Numbered from the stretch's first letter, positions 32,416 to 43,528 are shown. The stretch: DNA of 64,000 bases from Gambelia wislizenii (GCA_030847615.1 JAUMIR010000014.1:15352501-15416500); one strand, 5' to 3'. The notes: a model not told the origin generated them from the letters alone. Made by a program: numbers and translations.

Positions 32416-32790
32416 GGGGGGGGTTTAAAACTGGATGATTTGCCCTGGCTCCTTCCTATGGGATGCTGGGGCTTGTAGCTTGGTGTGGGTGGCACTTGCA
32501 CTGTCCGGCAGAGAAGGCTCAAGACCTTGGGAAACTACAAATCTTGGGATTCCATAGGAAGGAGCCATGGCAACCACATGCCCTGTGGATGCTGCGCAGG
32601 GGGTTGGGGGGAGAGAAAGGGGGCTCCAAAGGGGGCTGCCAGGGCTCCCGAAAGCCTTCTCCCCTGCCTCAGGGTGCACCTGGGGTTTGTAGTTTGGTGT
32701 GGGTGGCACCAGCCCCCTTCGGCAGAGAAGGCTCAAGGCCTTGGGAAGCTACAAATCTTGAGATGCTCTTGGAAGGAGCCATGGCAACCA
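32416..32790. mobile_element. two FB-A MITE copies around a captured GC-rich segment
   Basis: First copy about 32416-32575 (TGCTGGGGCTTGTAGCTTGG, then CTACAAATCTTGGGATTCCA). Second copy about 32690-32790 (GGGGTTTGTAGTTTGGTGTG, then AGCTACAAATCTTGAGATGC). 32576-32690 is GC-rich non-MITE sequence related to the NOTCH1 CpG-island edge at 33431-33530. Confidence 0.65.
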
Positions 32791-33215
32791 GGACCGGTTT
32801 TAAGGAACTTTGGGGCCGCCTGCAACGCTTTAATTTGTGGCAGGGCCGGTTTAACCTGTCTGCCAAATCAGCATTGGCAGGGGGCCCCGAGGTCAAGAGG
32901 GGGCCCCGAGGTCAAGAGAGGGCCCCGTGTTGGCCTCCTTAATATGAAAATAATGGGATTTCTGGTTTAAAATACCATAGAGTTGCCTTGGAAGGCCTAG
33001 AAAAGGGCTAGGGAAGACACATTTTCTAGGAAGACTCTATGGTAGGTGTGCTGTTTTGTGTCCCATGGATAATGAATCCAGGGATACGGGGGTCCTACTA
33101 TAATCTGAACATCCTGTACGGTGAATAGGTTAGGTTACATTGATCTGAGATAAACATATGGGGGCCCCAAAGTAAAGCATTGCAGGGGGCCCCAAAATTC
33201 CTTAAACCGGTCCTG
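32789..33215. mobile_element. CAGGACCGG inverted-repeat element with nested Tig-1
   Basis: Ends CAGGACCGGTTTTAAGGAAC and CCTTAAACCGGTCCTG are inverse copies over about 29 bp. A truncated Tig-1 (minus; 32944-33096, ending GGGGGTCCTACTA) is nested. A 19-bp unit GGGGCCCCGAGGTCAAGAG is tandemly repeated at 32880-32922. Confidence 0.65.
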
Positions 33216-33290
33216 ATTTGTGGGGCCCATATGTTTACCTCAGGTCAATGTAACCTAGCTCAACCTAAACTATTCACAGTACAGGATATT
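33102..33290. repeat. 75-bp inverted repeat just upstream of the promoter
   Basis: Left arm 33102-33168 (AACATCCTGTACGGTGAATA, AACATATGGGGGCCCC) mirrors right arm 33218-33293 (GGGGCCCATATGTTTACCTC, CTATTCACAGTACAGGATAT). The spacer is about 50 bp and contains the CCGGTCCTG end of the preceding element. Confidence 0.75.
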
Positions 33291-33419
33291 CAGATTATGA
33301 CTAAGAATGTTTTTGCAGGAGGAGGGTTACTACTACGGCCCCCCCACAATATGATGGGCCCCCCAGCGGATGCTGGTGCCTTCAACCGGCCCTGGTGGCA
33401 ACTCACCCAGTTTCAGACT

Positions 33420-34260
33420 GGGCCGTTTATGCCGTGTGGATTTCGCGGGGGGTGGGGAGAAAGGGGGCTCCCAGGGGGCGGCCGGGGGCCCGAGCGAGAG
33501 CCTCCTTTCCCCTCCGCCTGGGGGCGCTCGGCCTGGCCCTGCCCAGCCCAAGCGCCGCCCGCCTCAGGCCCGCCCCGCCGCCCGCCGCCACACTTTCCAA
33601 ACTTTGAGCCGAGAGAGGAGAGGGGAGAAGGCGCGCGCGGGGAGAGGAGTTCCTTCCTCCCTCTTTCTGAGGGGAGAGCCTCTGAGCGGGAGCGGAGGCA
33701 CAGGCGGCGGCGGCGGCCCCGGACGGACCCAGCGCCAGGGCTCCCCGAGGCTCCCCCGGCGCTGTCGCGGGCGCGGTTGCCCCGAGGGAGGCGGCGAGGC
33801 GGGCAGGCGGGCGGGCGGCGCTGGGACGGGCCGGAGGGGCGCCGGCGCCGCGCTCTGCCTGGGGAGGGCAGCCAGGGCTCGGGGCCCTTTCCTGGCCGAG
33901 AAGAGGGGCGGAGGAGCCGCCCGCGAAGGAGCCGCGCGCGGCAGCGGAGGGATGGGGCCCCTGGGCGCGCCGGGCGGCCGGCCTCGCCGCCGCCTCCTCC
34001 TCGGCTACGCCGCGCTCCTGCTGCTGCCGGCGCTGCCCGCCCTGGCCCGAGGTACGGCGATGGGGAGATGGGGACTGGGGGGAGCCGGCCAAGATGCGCC
34101 CCGACCCTTCTGGGGGGCGCCGTCCTGGGAGTGGGGGTGATGGGACGGGCCAGGATTCGAACTCGTCGCCCGGCAGTCGCCCCACGCGCGCCGCCTCCAG
34201 TGTGACTCCTGGGTGAAGCTGCGCGTCGGGAACCTCCAGGTGCAGGAGCAGGCGACCTGA
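33420..34260 (+). promoter_or_regulatory. NOTCH1: NOTCH1 CpG-island promoter and 5'UTR
   Basis: GC content and CpG density rise sharply here compared with the AT-rich flanks and fall again after about 34260. The island contains GC boxes (GGGGCGG near 33475-33481 and at 33905-33911), a (GGC)n run near 33702-33718, and no convincing TATA box. This fits a dispersed-start CpG promoter as in other vertebrate NOTCH1 genes. The transcription start cannot be placed from sequence; the pyrimidine-rich stretch near 33645-33675 is one possible initiator region. The 5' edge (33372-33445) is made of FB-A MITE debris, so the island abuts transposon sequence directly. Confidence 0.75.
33952..34051 (+). CDS. 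NOTCH1: NOTCH1 exon 1: signal peptide (partial CDS)
   Basis: This is the first coding exon of the Notch1 receptor, a type I membrane protein whose EGF-repeat ectodomain binds Delta/Jagged ligands and whose intracellular domain drives RBPJ-dependent transcription. Seen: an ATG at 33952 with G at -3 and +4, then 33 codons plus one base. They encode a classical signal peptide with a basic n-region (RPRRR, residues 10-14), a hydrophobic core (LLLGYAALLLLPALPALA, residues 15-32) and a predicted cut near ALA/R. The exon ends CGA-G before a GT donor (gtacgg at 34052). This phase-1 boundary after an Arg-Gly codon is where vertebrate NOTCH1 exon 1 ends. The leader is about 13 codons longer than the human one. 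It lies inside a CpG island. Identity rests mainly on the matching exon 2 downstream. The frame is open far upstream, so only the signal-peptide logic fixes this start. Confidence 0.86.
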
Positions 34261-34289
34261 GTGGCCTGCTCGGCTTGCATCTGGGTCGG

Positions 34290-34400
34290 AGCAGGAGAAA
34301 GTTTCTTTTTTAGAGGAGGGGGGCTAACTATTCCCAGCATTCCTCAAGCTGGGAACTGTTGCCCCCCCCAAAGGGGACCTTTTCCCCCCAGCTCTGGTTT
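34290..34400. mobile_element. FB-B hairpin element at start of intron 1
   Basis: GGGGGGCTAACTATTCCCAG and the inverse CTGGGAACTGTTGCCCCC, followed by CTTTTCCCCCCAGCTCTGG, the usual FB-B end. 34400-35760 is T-rich and otherwise unassigned. Confidence 0.65.
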
Positions 34401-35764
34401 AGAAGCACCCGGGTCGGAATCTACGCCATCCGGTCTTCTTGGAGAGCTTTCGATCAATTTCCAACTGGGTAGGCTTGCCTGCGGCTGAACCGAGACTCCA
34501 GGTGCAGGAGTAGGCTACCTGTGGTGCTCAGAGCGCGCCAAGGGGGAGAACCAGTATTCAGACTCCTAAGGAAGAAGTTTTTCTTTTTCTTAAAATGTGT
34601 GTGTGTCATTGTGACATTTGCGTTTTTCATCTGCATGGAAACAGAACAGCCTGGGCTCTGGTAACTAGCCTTTCGCCTTAACGGAAGAAAGAGAGCAGGT
34701 TTTTTTTTCTTTTTCTTCGCTTGTGTATATGTTTTCCTTCCTTCCTTCTTTTTTTTATTAAAGGCGCTTTAATTAATTAAGTAAAACCCATCAAGCCGGG
34801 TCAAGCTACTTTGTTTTTTGGGTTTTTTTTTTATTTTTTTGTTTGGAAGCATTTAAGAGCCCTGGAGAAAAGGCACTGAAAGTCTATAAACTGTTGGGTT
34901 CCCCAAAGGAAACCACCAAAGCTTGGTGAGGGGAGTTACTTTTCTAGACTGCAGGTTCCAGAGTTCCTCAGCCAACGCTGGTGAGAGAGAGAAAGGGAGA
35001 GCTGTTCCCTTCCAAAAATGGCAAATCTCTGGAGTATCAAGTCTGAAGGGGAAGGGGTTTAGAACACACTAGTTGGCCAGTACTTTTAAAGGAGGTGACA
35101 GAGAAAAAAATGTGTGCAAACACTAGAGAGCAAGACTCACTGAATTTGTAGTGAAGTGAATGCATAAATTGTAAGCTGGCAAAAGATTCTCACCAAGATT
35201 TGTTGGCTTGGTTTAATTCTTTCAGAGGTACCGGCATCCCCTTTTTGAGAGTCTTGCAAACTATCCTTCACAAAAATGCCCTTGGTAAACTTTGATTTGC
35301 AACTTTGTAATATTTGAAATAACCAGCTTATTGTCTGGCCAGGCAACATTTTATTTAGAGAGACAGATAAACTTTTATTTGCAAGTGGAACAGCATTTAA
35401 TTGAAAAATTACTTTTGTTCTTGGCTGCAGGATTTTATTTTATTTTTGGTTTCTCTAAAAAATTATTTTGTGAACATGAGTCAGATTTCCTGTATTCACA
35501 GCCTCTCTCTTTCACCTCCCTCTTCCTTAAAAAAAACACCCTTGTTATTTAATGCAGACAGATGTCATATGTTGCCTACTCATGTGCATGTGTTCACACT
35601 TGCTCTATAGATCTTGTTAATCTTGGAGGAAACAGTTCAGTGGAAACTGAAGAGAACCTTAAAATTTGATGCATCCAGTTTTTAAAAAGTTTTGTTGAGA
35701 TGGAAAAAGTAGCTCAGAGTTGCTTCATTTGCACCTTTTTCTCCTCCCATGTCCTCTGCCTCTG

Positions 35765-36070
35765 GTGCATGGCCCTCACAAGAGGTGGGATGACAGGGCT
35801 CCAATCTGGGGGCCGGGGGCCTAGGATTAGGAGGGGCCCCCAGTGTGATATTATTGTAAACTATTATTATGTAAATCCATTTAGTTTTAAAAAAACCAAT
35901 AAATATCAATATTACTTTTCTGTCATTTAAACTGACTTATTTTAATTTTTATCCTAAATCCTGTTGAACATCTGGCTGCCCTTAACCTTAGCAGTAGGTA
36001 GGGGGCCCACCAAAGATCCTAGCCTGGGGGCCGCTTCAGGATGTGAGGGCCATGCGGGGGGGGGGGGCTT
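35765..36070. repeat. GC-ended repeat with AT-rich core
   Basis: GGGGGCCGGGGGCCTAGG at the left and GATCCTAGCCTGGGGGCC at the right surround an AT-rich core. Related in its GGGGGCCC blocks to 32789-33400. Class unknown. 36071-37350 shows no recognised element. Confidence 0.45.
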
Positions 36071-37359
36071 GGTCTGTTTTGCAGTTAACAAAATTTTACT
36101 GTGGGTGCAAAGAAATTCTTAGAAGAGAGTTTTGTTGAGCACATACAACTTCCCAGATGCATGTCCTGTAAAGTTGCATTTCAAATCAAGGTGCACTCAC
36201 TGGCTGAACAGGGTTGTAAATAGAGGTGTGCACTCAACAGGTTTCCCTCACCTTAATTCACTTTTCCTGCACTGTGATGCCAGGCAGGTGACAATTGCTT
36301 GGAGTGTGTGCATGTATGTGTGTGCGCCTGTGTACATACTGAGGTGAGGCATACAATCCTTTTGGGTGTGTGAGTTGATGTGGACTCATTTAAGCCTGTG
36401 GGCAAAAGAAAAGGAAGAAAACAACTGAAGAACACTAGTTTCAGGTTTCTCTGCAGCACTGCTGTGATGGTACAGAAAGTATCCATACAACTGCCTCTTA
36501 GCTGAGCTTCCCCCACCCACCCCCAGTACTGGCCAGGCTTGATGGAAGCTAGAGGACAGCACATCTGAAGAGGGCAGCAGTATGATGGCTTTAGAGCTGG
36601 GAGGTCATGGACTGGAATTCTGAAATCAAACTTGCTGTAGGATTTGAGGCATCACGATGGGCATAAATATGGCGCTGGTCCCTGGCACATTGGGGGAAAA
36701 GTTGGACCCCCCACATTATTGATCTGGATCACCTTAAAGTGGTGTTGAGATGCCTGGCTGGACTGATGCAGAGTGGCTTGCTGGATTTAGAGCTAGGTGG
36801 TATTGGATTCAAATTCTGGCTTGGGTCACTTGATTGACATTTTCACAGGATTTGTTGCACTCAAGAGATGCCGTCCTTCAGCAAAAATATTATATTAAGT
36901 AATGTTAAAATATTACATATTTTCATTTAGTTCATTGTGTCACAGATGAACCTTGGTCTCCTTTCAAGCAGCTGGTGGTGGTGGGAATCAGTTTAGCTTA
37001 TTGTGCCTGCCCCTCCTTAGGAGGTACACTTAGTCTGATAGGTAGTGACTTGATAAAGGTCAACCAGGGATACAAAAGCAGCTGTTTGGGCCTAGGTTCC
37101 TTCACCCACCCCTACACACTGCTTTGCTTTTCTCATGGCCTGTTGAAGAGATTTTTGTTCCAGTTGAGTTCCACAAACATTCAGAGGAAAACAACCCCAT
37201 GTCCCTGAAGCCCCGCTGAGATTACACAGGACATGATGGGATAGCTGCCTCACTCAGTGTTGCTAGGGACTGCAAGCCCCATGAATGCTGGTTTTTATCT
37301 CCCTGGCACCAGTTAAATGGGAACAACAACTCCTCTCTTTGTCTCCCCAGTCTGCTGTG

Positions 37360-37605
37360 GAGTCCTATACAAACTACAGGAAAAGAGATTCCACCTAAAC
37401 ATTAGGAAGAAAGAACTTCATGGCTTTAAGAGCTGTTCCAAGGTTGAACACAAAGGTGCCTCGAAGTGTGTGGAGTTTCCTTTGGAGGTTTTTAAACAGA
37501 GGCTGGATGGCCATCTGTTGGGTGTGCTTTGATTGTGTGTCCCTGAATGGCAGAAGGGGGTTGGACTGGATGGTTTCTCTTCCAGTTCTATGATTCTAAA
37601 TCTAT
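37360..37605 (+). mobile_element. CR1 3' terminus in intron 1
   Basis: AAACTACAGGAAAAGAGATT encodes KLQEKRFHLNIRKK, then after a frameshift come [15 protein letters not shown] and the stop. The 3'UTR ends CTATGATTCTAAAT. Confidence 0.85.
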
Positions 37606-37848
37606 ATTGGCTTGTGCTTCTGGTGGGTTGAGAATTGTATGAAACATTCAGTTACTAAAGAAATTAGAAACATTTTACAGTCAAGTCTCTGTTAGTTTTT
37701 CTGGGACTGAAGACACAAGACATGGCTGAGGATGAGTCAAAAGAGGTCATAGAGGTCCAGAGGAGAGGAGGAGGAGGAGGAAGGAATTGGGGAGAGCAGG
37801 CATACATCTGGAGCAGGAATATATCTAGAAGAGGAGACTGAGGCTGCT

Positions 37849-38032
37849 GTCACACTGCCATGGCTCAATGTTATGGAATTCTGGTCAATGTAGTTTTGTG
37901 GGATATTTAGCCTTCTCTATCAGAGCGTTCTGGCACGGCAGCAAACTACAAATTCCAGGATTCCATAGGATGGAGCCATGATAGTTAAAGTGGATTCAAA
38001 CTACATTATTTCTGCAGTGTGTCAGCAGCCTG
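37849..38032. mobile_element. FB-A MITE variant with GGCTGCTG ends
   Basis: Termini GGCTGCTGTCACACTGC and GCAGTGTGTCAGCAGCC are exact inverse copies. Arms GTAGTTTTGTGGG and CAAACTACAAATTCCAGG. Confidence 0.8.
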
Positions 38033-38247
38033 AGACTGGATGAAAAGTGCAGAGAAGATGGTGTATTGAAGCCTACAGATGGCTAATTGAAGGAGAGGAT
38101 CTGAGTACAGTACATATATTCAGGAGTAGAGGTGTTGTGGGCAGAGGAAGAAGATGTTTGAGAGGCTGATGAAGGGACAGACTGTTGAAAGGAAGTGTTT
38201 AAAAGATCTAGTATATTTTTTAAATTGCACATAGAACTTGTTTTCAC

Positions 38248-38460
38248 CTCCAGTGAGTCCAGTTAAGTATACTGGTCCCCATCCCTCCCCCACACATTAT
38301 CTTCGCGACATCCCTGTGAGGTAGTTCAAGCTGAGAGAGCGAGAGAGATACAGTGGGGTCCAAGGTTACCCACTGGCATCCTGTGGCTCAGTGGGATTCG
38401 AACTTCAATTGGATTAAGTCCTAGTCCAATACTCTTAAGCAAGAAGGAGTTTACCCATTC
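38248..38460 (-). mobile_element. MIR-like tRNA-derived SINE
   Basis: CATCCCTGTGAGGTAG, then AGGTTACCCACTGGC, then GGGATTCGAACTTC (inverse B box), in the order of a reversed MIR/CORE-SINE. Strongly diverged. Confidence 0.6.
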
Positions 38461-38929
38461 ATTTCTGCAGTAACACTGTGATCTGATAGCCCAGTGATGG
38501 CCAAGGGCAAGCAAATTGTGCCAGGGAGGAGCTGAGTTTTATTAGTTGACTTGCACGCAGCCTATAGAAACCAAAAGAATCTGATTTCAACCATCTAAAA
38601 ATCCATGTGGGTTGCCACAGCCTCCCGTGGCCACTTTCTGCTGTTTCTGGGCCCAGTCAGAGGCTGCACGTTCTTAGTCAGAATGGCAAAAAATCATGTT
38701 GGTCTCTGCCTTCCGGGAACAGAGGAGGAACCCCTTTTTGCATGCCCTTTTTCAAGGGTCATGTCTGGTTTTGCTTTGCGTTTGTCTTTCCGAGACGCTG
38801 TCTCCTCCTTTTTCTTTTAACTAAATCACCGGTAGCTAGGGAGACCTAGATCAGGTTTTGTGTGTTTGTGTGAGCATGCTTGCTTTGGTCTGATTCAATC
38901 AAAAGCAGGTGGGTATTGAGTATCAAGGA

Positions 38930-39200
38930 GCGGGGGATTCAGCCCTGCACATCAGCCGTGCAGTAAATACAGGCTAAAGAGGTATCATTTAGATTTTGAC
39001 AATGGGCAGCTCTGATTTCCCTCCTTTGTTCAGGGTGGGCAGGGAGCTCTGCTCTGCAGCTGTTGCTCTTTCCCACGAGCGAGGAGGGGGGCGGACTTCG
39101 TGGTTCCTTTACAACTCTCTCTTATCCCCCTCTGTAGGACTCCTGTTGCAGGCTCTCTCCTTCTCTCTCTCTCTTTTTAAAATAATCATGAATATCTGAA
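38930..39200 (+). promoter_or_regulatory. candidate intron 1 enhancer (RBPJ/SOX motif cluster)
   Basis: No repeat was recognised in this stretch. It holds a high-affinity RBPJ-type site (TTCCCACG, 39070-39077; CGTGGGAA on the other strand), two SOX-like sites (GACAATGG near 38998 and CCTTTGTTC near 39023), an E-box CAGCTG near 39058 and a GGGGCGG near 39091. Notch genes are known to be fed back by RBPJ, and SOX factors are known to drive NOTCH1 in endothelium. The motif cluster is seen; enhancer function is inference. Confidence 0.35.
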
Positions 39201-39411
39201 CAGCCAGACAGTTCAAGAATAGCTCTGTGTATGTGTGTTCATGCACACACCACAATAGAGGCTGTGTGTGTGTGTCTGTCTGTCTGAGAGACAGAGGCTA
39301 AAACAAGCACATAAAAGCTAGATCTTGTTTCGTTGAAGAGCATGAGGAATGGTTTTTGTAGACACTATCCAGCTTGGTATGCAAGCATGATCTTATCTGA
39401 CACTTGCCCAG

Positions 39412-39528
39412 ACCCTGGAAAAGTTACTACTTAGACTGAAACTCCCAGAATACCCGCAGCCACCATAACGGCTAAGGGATTCTGGGAGTTGTTGCCCCCC
39501 CCAAATTACTTTTCCCCAGCTCTGCTCT
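39412..39528. mobile_element. FB-B hairpin element
   Basis: CCTGGAAAAGTTACTACTTA, AAACTCCCAGAATACCCGC, then the inverse GGGATTCTGGGAGTTGTTGC and CTTTTCCCCAGCTCTG. 39530-40985 shows no recognised repeat or exon. Confidence 0.75.
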
Positions 39529-40990
39529 TGCTTATGTGTTGGAAACAGTTGCTGAGGATTTAGAGCAGTGATTTACTTTGCTCAGTTGGGGTTGTTGTTG
39601 TTGCACCTCCCTCTGGGACAAAACCCCAATGTTTCCCTCTCTTGTCCCTTCTCACAGTAACACTGTCAGCATGTTGCTACCATTTTATACACAAAGAACT
39701 GAGCCTGAGTGGTTGAATTGAATCCTAGCTCATTGAGGGATCTATGCTATGAATACTGTTCAGATTACAAACATATGTACCATCTAGCATAATTTCATTT
39801 CTGTTCTTATAACAGCTGTACGTGTGTAAGTAGAGAGAGAGGATAATGATTTACTCAGTGAGATATCTTCATGGCTGCAAGGAGTGGTGGTAGATGAGGA
39901 GACTTGGTCCCTCATGTTTGAATGATTCTGCCTTGCCTCAAACTTCACAATATGATGTAGTCTATGCACATGTGATTTTCTCCTCATAGGCCTCGCCATG
40001 TTAGCCTTGGTGGAGACAATGGCTCTGGTCTCAATACAATGTTAATTTAAGCATCTCCGAGCAGTGCTGAGATGACTTAGGTTACAGCTGTTGTCAAGGG
40101 TCTCATTACATACTCAAATGTACATTACAAATTTGTACATACATTACAAATTCTACTCAAATTCTCTTACAGTGTTCTTGCATTCCATTGCCCTTAACTC
40201 CAAACTTTACATGTGATTTTATTTTACGCACACATGTACACATACAATTGTGTTTGATTCTGAATACATCTTATGGTGTGTAGTCCATGAGAACCCCTCT
40301 CAAAATATAAGCTTCTTGTCAGACGTCAAGAAGCTGCAGCACTTTTTTGTCTTCCTCATAATGTCACTCATCCACAGCCTTTTAAAAAAAGTAAGGTCAA
40401 CTCTTTTCCTTTTTAACAAGTGTTTCCATGACTTGTTGCCTAGAGGCAATCCCACCTTGTCTCTGGTAATCATCTGATGTATTTAAATGCTGTTGTTGTT
40501 ACTGTTATTATAAAGAGAGCCTACATGCAATATGCTACCTTGGTTTATGGCACCATACAAATTGCTCCAAGGAATGTACAGGAGACTGCATCCAGTTGGC
40601 TTCTTTTATTGTGCATTAGCAACAAATATGGCTTCTGTTTCATTTGCCCTTTCATTAGCCCCTTCAAAAAGGTTAGTGCTCTTCCTGTTTTGCATGAGAG
40701 ATTATAGGAACCAGCATCACATGTTTAGCTGCCAGTTTTGCAGAAATGAAGAAAGTGTCAGGATGCTGCTGAATATATTAGTGCTTGAGTCATTTCCCCG
40801 GATTGCCATTATGAATTGTTTTGTGAAGCGGTTGCAATTGCTTTGTATTTGTAAAATAAAATGCAGGTGTGCCTAGATAACAAAGCAGATGTGTTCCTGA
40901 GCATCACTAGTTTGAAAGAAAACTGGTACTCGGGCAAAAATAACACATAAAGTATAGTGATAACTTCCTATGTCATAAAAAAGAACAGTT

Positions 40991-41644
40991 CATAGAATCA
41001 TAGAATTGCAGAGTTGGAAGAGACCACGAGGGCCATCCAGTCCAACCCCCTGCCATGCAGGAAATCACGATCAAAGCATCCCTGACAGATGGCCATCTAG
41101 CCTCTGTTTAAAGACCTCCAAGGAAGGAAACCCCACCACGTCCGAGGGAGTGTGTTCCACTGCCGAACAGCTCTTACTGTCAGAAAGTTCCTCCTCATGT
41201 TGAGGTGGAATCTCTGTTCCTGGAGCTTGCATCCATTGCTCCGTGTTCCAGTCTCTGGAGCAGCAGAAAACAAGCCTGCTCCATCCTCAGCATGACATCC
41301 CTTCAAATACTTAAACAGGGCTATCATATCGCCTCTTAACTGTCTTTTTTCCAGGCTAAACATACCCAGCTCCCTAAGTCTCTCCTCATAAGGCATCATT
41401 TCCAGACCTTTCACCATTTTAGTTGCCCTTCTCTGGATACGCTCCAATTTGTCAATATCCTTTTTTAATTGTGGTGCCCAGAACTGGACACAGTACTCCA
41501 GGTGAGGTCTGACCAAGGCAGAATATAGCGGCACCACTACTTCCCTTGATCTAGACACTATACTTCTATTGATACAGCCCAAAATCGCATTGGCCTTTTT
41601 AGCTGCCGCATCACACTGTTGGCTCATGTTCAACTTGTGGTCTA
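40991..41644 (-). mobile_element. CR1 LINE 3' fragment in intron 1
   Basis: Octamer-type end CATAGAATCATAGAATTG, then 3'UTR. The ORF2 C-terminus is open on the minus strand from 41657 to 41097, with [20 protein letters not shown] and [14 protein letters not shown] frameshift at the [11 protein letters not shown] segment removes the normal terminus. 41645-42261 is unassigned. Confidence 0.9.
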
Positions 41645-42261
41645 CATGTTTCAGCACACTTTTTATTCACAATTAACAATATGCACATGTGAAATGAACC
41701 AAGCAGGTCAGGTAAGCCTGACATTTTGAACCTCCTAGAGGCCACTTGAAAATTTCTTCCAAAATGCATCCAGTGGCTTCCCACCCCCCTTTTTCTTTCA
41801 GCAGTCTCTGCTTTTCTTACGGTGGCCAGATCTACACTCTTTAAAAAACGCTGGGGGTATCTGGCGAGGCAGGCTTAGCTGCTTTCTTTCTGTTTTGCTG
41901 TTCATGCATGCTCAGTAAGGGATTCTGAAGGCAGCTGCTGTTTAGCTTGCCTGTTGCAGGCAGGCACACAGCTACAGTGGAATCAGCTAGAGTAGATCCC
42001 ATTTTCCCCAAGCTCAGTCTTTATTGCATTGTTTAGTGCAGGCGTACTACTGCAACGATCAATAATCTGTGTTTCTCCAGCCCTCTTTCACCTTCCTCCC
42101 AATGCTGCTAAAGTCTTACAGCTAGACAAAGGACAAGGAATAAAACAGGGGAGGCTAGCCAGGCTTTAAAAGGCTTTATAAAAAGGAGCTGCTTTATTAG
42201 AGGCTTTGTTACCTGAGGTATGCCTGTAAATAAAGTTGCCTTAAGAGCTCATAAAATAGTT

Positions 42262-42400
42262 GTCCCTAATCTTGTGCCTTCAGATGTGTTGGACTATTTC
42301 GCCCATAATCTCCCAGCCAACCCTGGCCATTAGCCATGCTGGCTGGAGATGGTGGGAATTATAGTTTGTCATATATGGAGAGTGCCAGGTTGTGTGGCAG
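42262..42400. mobile_element. FB-B-type hairpin element
   Basis: CCATAATCTCCCAGCCAACC, then GCCATGCTGGCTGGAGATGG, then GAATTATAGTTTGTC. The order is that of the 'catalogue' hairpin family with ACTCCCATCATCCCCAGCC-like arms. Confidence 0.6.
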
Positions 42401-43136
42401 GCTGTCTTACAAAAGAGAAGGATTGTGTGAAGGGTTTCCTCTTTGCTCTTGTGCATGATTTTTGATCTGTGCATCTTGGGTAAGAGTAAGCTCTAAAGCC
42501 ATAGTTTCATTCCTTTCAATGGGCCATCACTTCTCAGGCCATTCCTTCCAGATCACTCCTGCAGCTCGCCCAACAAAGTGGTACCAACTGAGGCTGCTCT
42601 TAGCAGTGGCTCTTCATCAAAATGGACACTCAAGACTTCTCTCTGCAGCTATGATATGCCTTGATGGATTGTGGTGAGGTTAACCCAAAAGAAGGGAGAC
42701 TTACCATTCACCTTTCCTCTCTTTGGTTGGCACACTGCAGATGTTCTATTTTGTGGCATTTATTAGTAGGGCTTTCCATGTTTTTCCAGGATTGGGTAAA
42801 TGTGGAATTGGGTATCCTGAACATTTAGAAATGCCTGCTTTTTTTTTCCTCTTCTTACTTTGTCCTCATGAATGTTGTAAGAGCCATGGGAATCTGAATG
42901 GGACTAGATATGGTCAGGATTTGCAGGACTCATGGGGTACAGTTGTAGTTTGACATGGCTCAACACAGATTCCTGTCCTTTCCCCATGCTAATCTGGCTT
43001 GCTCTTGACTCCCAAACAAAACAACATCCTCACTCCCTCCACACACACAGCACATTTGCTATGTCCCCAAATGATTCTGAGAACCTTGGAGATGTGACCT
43101 GTGGAACAGGAATAAACTTTGTATAGAGAAGGACTT

Positions 43137-43155
43137 AGTGTGTGTGTGTGTGTGT
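43137..43155. repeat. (TG)n microsatellite
   Basis: About nine TG units 370 bp upstream of exon 2. Confidence 0.9.
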
Positions 43156-43184
43156 TGATTGCAGCATTGATATTAACTGTAGAC

Positions 43185-43310
43185 CAGAGAGGGGAAACCT
43201 TTGACTCTCCAGATGTTTTGGGTTGCAGCTCCCACAATACCTTATTTTCTTTGTTAGGGTATTGTTTTAGGCCAACACCTCTGAAGAGCCAAAGTTTTCC
43301 CAGCCCTGCT
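43185..43310. mobile_element. FB-B hairpin element upstream of exon 2
   Basis: GAAACCTTTGACTCTCCAGA, TTGCAGCTCCCACAATACC, then CTCTGAAGAGCCAAAGTTTT. The inverse arm is diverged. Confidence 0.6.
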
Positions 43311-43528
43311 GTATGTAGACTTTGGGTTTCCTTGGCATATTTTTGCATTTTGTATGTGCAAAATGAATGGAATGAAAATGCTAGGTGAGTGGAGACTACC
43401 AGCAACCTAGCAACTGAATGGCAAGTTTATGGGGGTGATCACATGCTGTATCATATGGTCATCTCTTCCCCTACCCACCAGTATAGTGTTTTCAGGTCCT
43501 CTGGAGTAACTCTGTTCTCTCTTTACAG

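Larger units (their letters stand above)
34052..43528 (+). other. NOTCH1: NOTCH1 intron 1 (complete, 9477 bp)
   Basis: Bounded by the exon 1 donor gtacgg and the exon 2 acceptor ttacag. It is several times longer than the human intron 1, partly through CR1, FB-A, FB-B and MIR-like insertions listed separately. The first 1.5 kb after the CpG island is T-rich and otherwise featureless. 38.47-40.98 kb carries few recognisable repeats apart from one FB-B copy. Confidence 0.88.

Noticed and set aside
33180..34205. Long open reading frames of 250-340 codons across the CpG island on both strands
   Set aside because: They arise from extreme GC content, which removes stop codons in all frames. Composition is Pro/Arg/Gly/Ala low-complexity without domains, and only the short signal-peptide segment at 33952-34051 fits a known exon.
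35700..35930. ORF with CTFFSSHVLCLWCM-like residues as a finger protein
   Set aside because: Short, in an AT-rich intronic repeat, and with no spacing typical of a zinc finger.
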